In this document: positions 62,778 to 64,000 of the stretch, one piece after another | Layout of the letters: each line of letters begins with the position of its first letter | Numbering within the stretch: the stretch's first letter is position 1 | Assembly (NCBI GenBank): GCA_965116345.1 | Contig: OZ220680.1 | Span: forward strand, 3,534,001-3,598,000 | Reading direction: 5' to 3' | Source: VXYL01 sp965116345 | GTDB taxonomy: Bacteria > Pseudomonadota > Gammaproteobacteria > Pseudomonadales > Azotimanducaceae | DNA length: 64,000 nucleotides | The notes under the pieces: model-generated | The model's input: the letters and a program-made list of their open reading frames with translations, nothing else | The model's database searches: none | What the model was told of the DNA's origin: nothing | Made by a program: the position numbers and the translations under genes

Positions 62778-63542
62778 ATGAGCGATAGCGAACCGGCAAT
62801 GTCCGGAGGCGCCCCGTCCGGCGGTTCTCTACCGACCCCGTGGGGATTCTGGGCGACGGCGGGACTGGGCGTGGCGGTCTTCGTCGCGTTCCTGGTGATC
62901 CAGTCCGTGGCGAGCATCCCGTTCGTACTCGCCGGCATGGTCGAGAACCCCGGCATGTCGTCCGCGGACGTGGCCCTTACGCTGAGTACGAACAGCGAAT
63001 ACATCGCCGCCGCGCTGCTCGCGACGGGGACACTCGGCACGCTTGCCGTAGGGTCGTTCGCCTGGCTCCGCCGAGGCATCCCGGTGCGGGACTACCTGGC
63101 GTTGTCCGCCCCCAAGGGCAGGGCGCTCGTGCTGTGGATTGCGGTCACCGTCGCTGCCGTGGCGCTGCTGCAGGCCGCCACGGTGCTCCTCGGTCGCGAC
63201 ACGCCCGAGTTCGTGGTCGATCTCTACGCCAACGTCCGCCTGCCGCTTCTTCTCGCCATCGGTACCGTCGTTGGCGCGCCGTTGTTCGAGGAGGCGTTCT
63301 TCCGGGGATTCCTGTTCGCCGGTTGGTCGCGATCGAGGCTGGGCGTCTCGGGGACGATCCTGCTCACCTCGTTCGTGTGGGCGCTCATGCACATCCAATA
63401 CGGAATCTACGAGATCGCGCAGATCTTCCTGCTGGGCATCGTGCTGGCGGCCGCTAGGGCCCATACCGGGACGCTGGCCGTGCCCTTGGCGATGCACGCC
63501 ATGGTCAACCTCGGCGCGCACATGCAGATGGTCTACAGCTGA
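62778..63542 (+). CDS. CPBP family intramembrane glutamic protease (Abi-type)
   Basis: 254 aa with eight hydrophobic segments. Catalytic set: Glu171-Glu172 with Arg176 (FEEAFFRGF), His205 (WALMHIQYG), and His240/Asn244 (AMHAMVN). These are the three CAAX-protease/bacteriocin-processing motifs. Possible roles: immunity, membrane-protein turnover; no target suggested. Divergent from the ABC operon; 3 bp before the methyltransferase gene. Confidence 0.9.
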   Translation: MSDSEPAMSGGAPSGGSLPTPWGFWATAGLGVAVFVAFLVIQSVASIPFVLAGMVENPGMSSADVALTLSTNSEYIAAALLATGTLGTLAVGSFAWLRRGIPVRDYLALSAPKGRALVLWIAVTVAAVALLQAATVLLGRDTPEFVVDLYANVRLPLLLAIGTVVGAPLFEEAFFRGFLFAGWSRSRLGVSGTILLTSFVWALMHIQYGIYEIAQIFLLGIVLAAARAHTGTLAVPLAMHAMVNLGAHMQMVYS

Positions 63543-63545
63543 CCG

Positions 63546-64000
63546 ATGCCTGAACTCGAGCGCATTCCCGAGGAGCACATCTACCGTGCCTACGGCATCT
63601 ATCTGCTGACGTCGCAGCACCGGCTGATCCGACGCCTGAAACGCCTCTACGAGCCTTCCATCCACGGCAACAAGGCGTGGCGCTCGAGTTTCCTGCTGAT
63701 GGACTACCTCCTGCACAACCCGCCGCGGCGCGGATCCCGGGTGATGGAACTCGGCTGTGGCTGGGGACCGGGTGCCGTGTTCTGCGCGCGCCGTTTCAAC
63801 GCCCGGGTAACGGGCGTGGACCTCGACAGCAACGTCTTCCCCTATCTCGAGGTGATCTCCGCGCTTAACGACGTCAAGGTCGCGCCGCTGGAGAGCAACT
63901 TCAACAACCTGAGCGCCCAGTGTCTGGGTCGCGAACACCTGTTGATCGGTTCCGACATCTGTTTCTGGGACAGCATGATCAAGCCGCTGTTCGACGTGAT
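63546..64000 (+). CDS. Class I SAM-dependent methyltransferase, truncated by window edge
   Basis: 151 codons visible from ATG 63546. SAM-binding motif I VMELGCGWGPGAVF followed by TGVDLDSNV (acidic end of motif II), in Rossmann order; a region SFLLMDYLL before it resembles the N-terminal part of protein-lysine methyltransferases (METTL-like). The rest is beyond the window, so the substrate is unknown. It follows the CPBP gene with a 3-bp gap, so it is likely cotranscribed. Confidence 0.8.
   Translation, partial: MPELERIPEEHIYRAYGIYLLTSQHRLIRRLKRLYEPSIHGNKAWRSSFLLMDYLLHNPPRRGSRVMELGCGWGPGAVFCARRFNARVTGVDLDSNVFPYLEVISALNDVKVAPLESNFNNLSAQCLGREHLLIGSDICFWDSMIKPLFDV

Overview
The window is high-GC, densely packed bacterial chromosome with many 1-20 bp gene overlaps. 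Gene content is that of a Gram-negative, probably an environmental proteobacterium (gammaproteobacterium-like; inferred, with no rRNA or marker phylogeny in the window). It has RND efflux pumps with a lipoprotein adaptor, a Tat-exported molybdenum hydroxylase, a SUF iron-sulfur operon, several acyl-CoA enzymes, F420/luciferase-type oxidoreductases and a SulP transporter.

Layout. 1-3.9 kb: a partial luciferase-like oxidoreductase, glyoxalase I, an SGNH hydrolase and an enoyl-CoA hydratase-like protein; two hairpins with C-rich loops (872-928 and 1631-1735) may be small RNAs. 4.1-8.1 kb: a small defence or toxin-antitoxin islet (RES toxin with its antitoxin, a solitary RecF-like ATPase, and an MNT/HEPN pair with two palindromic operators). 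8.1-15.7 kb: GFA protein, LLM oxidoreductase, a lipoprotein phosphodiester glycosidase, a two-subunit IorAB-like molybdenum hydroxylase, a tandem MmcQ/YjbR protein, a secreted thermonuclease with Excalibur domain and an orphan RES protein.

15.97-28.5 kb: the highlight, an eight-gene co-directional cluster read as a single-strand DNA phosphorothioation defence island: sspB (DUF4007), sspC (ATPase), sspD (PAPS-reductase-like), an SspFGH-like module (PLD-helicase, a 75-aa protein, a DndD/SMC-like ATPase, a 153-aa protein) and an SspE-like DUF262/DUF1524 nuclease. The cysteine desulfurase sspA is absent locally; SufS at 55.5 kb is the only desulfurase in view. This is a member of a described system type, but with a double effector load and two small accessory proteins.

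28.9-36.4 kb: two acyl-CoA dehydrogenases, a 1-Cys peroxiredoxin, SulP transporter divergent from an XRE regulator, phytanoyl-CoA dioxygenase-like protein and a PEBP protein. 36.6 kb: tRNA-Arg(CCU), then a HisN-like phosphatase. 37.7-45.3 kb: an efflux operon with one membrane fusion lipoprotein and two different RND permeases. 45.4-48.8 kb: sulfatase coupled to a KpsF-type isomerase, then vapBC between two near-identical palindromes. 49-53.7 kb: small secreted protein, SpoIIM-like protein and partner, an alpha/beta hydrolase-domain protein and a pair of TIGR04283/TIGR04282-like glycosyltransferases. 53.8-60.0 kb: the SUF operon (sufBCDS-sufA-like-sufT-sufE) and a 65-aa protein. 60.1-64 kb: ABC exporter, CPBP protease, partial methyltransferase.

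Two families of intergenic palindromes recur in the gaps: family A (core GGGCGACC...GGTCGCCC, at 3.0, 13.7, 30.1, 34.7, 36.5 and 37.5-37.7 kb) and family B (CTAGGGAAGGTC arms, at 4.0 half, 34.7, 48.0, 48.8 and 53.7 kb).
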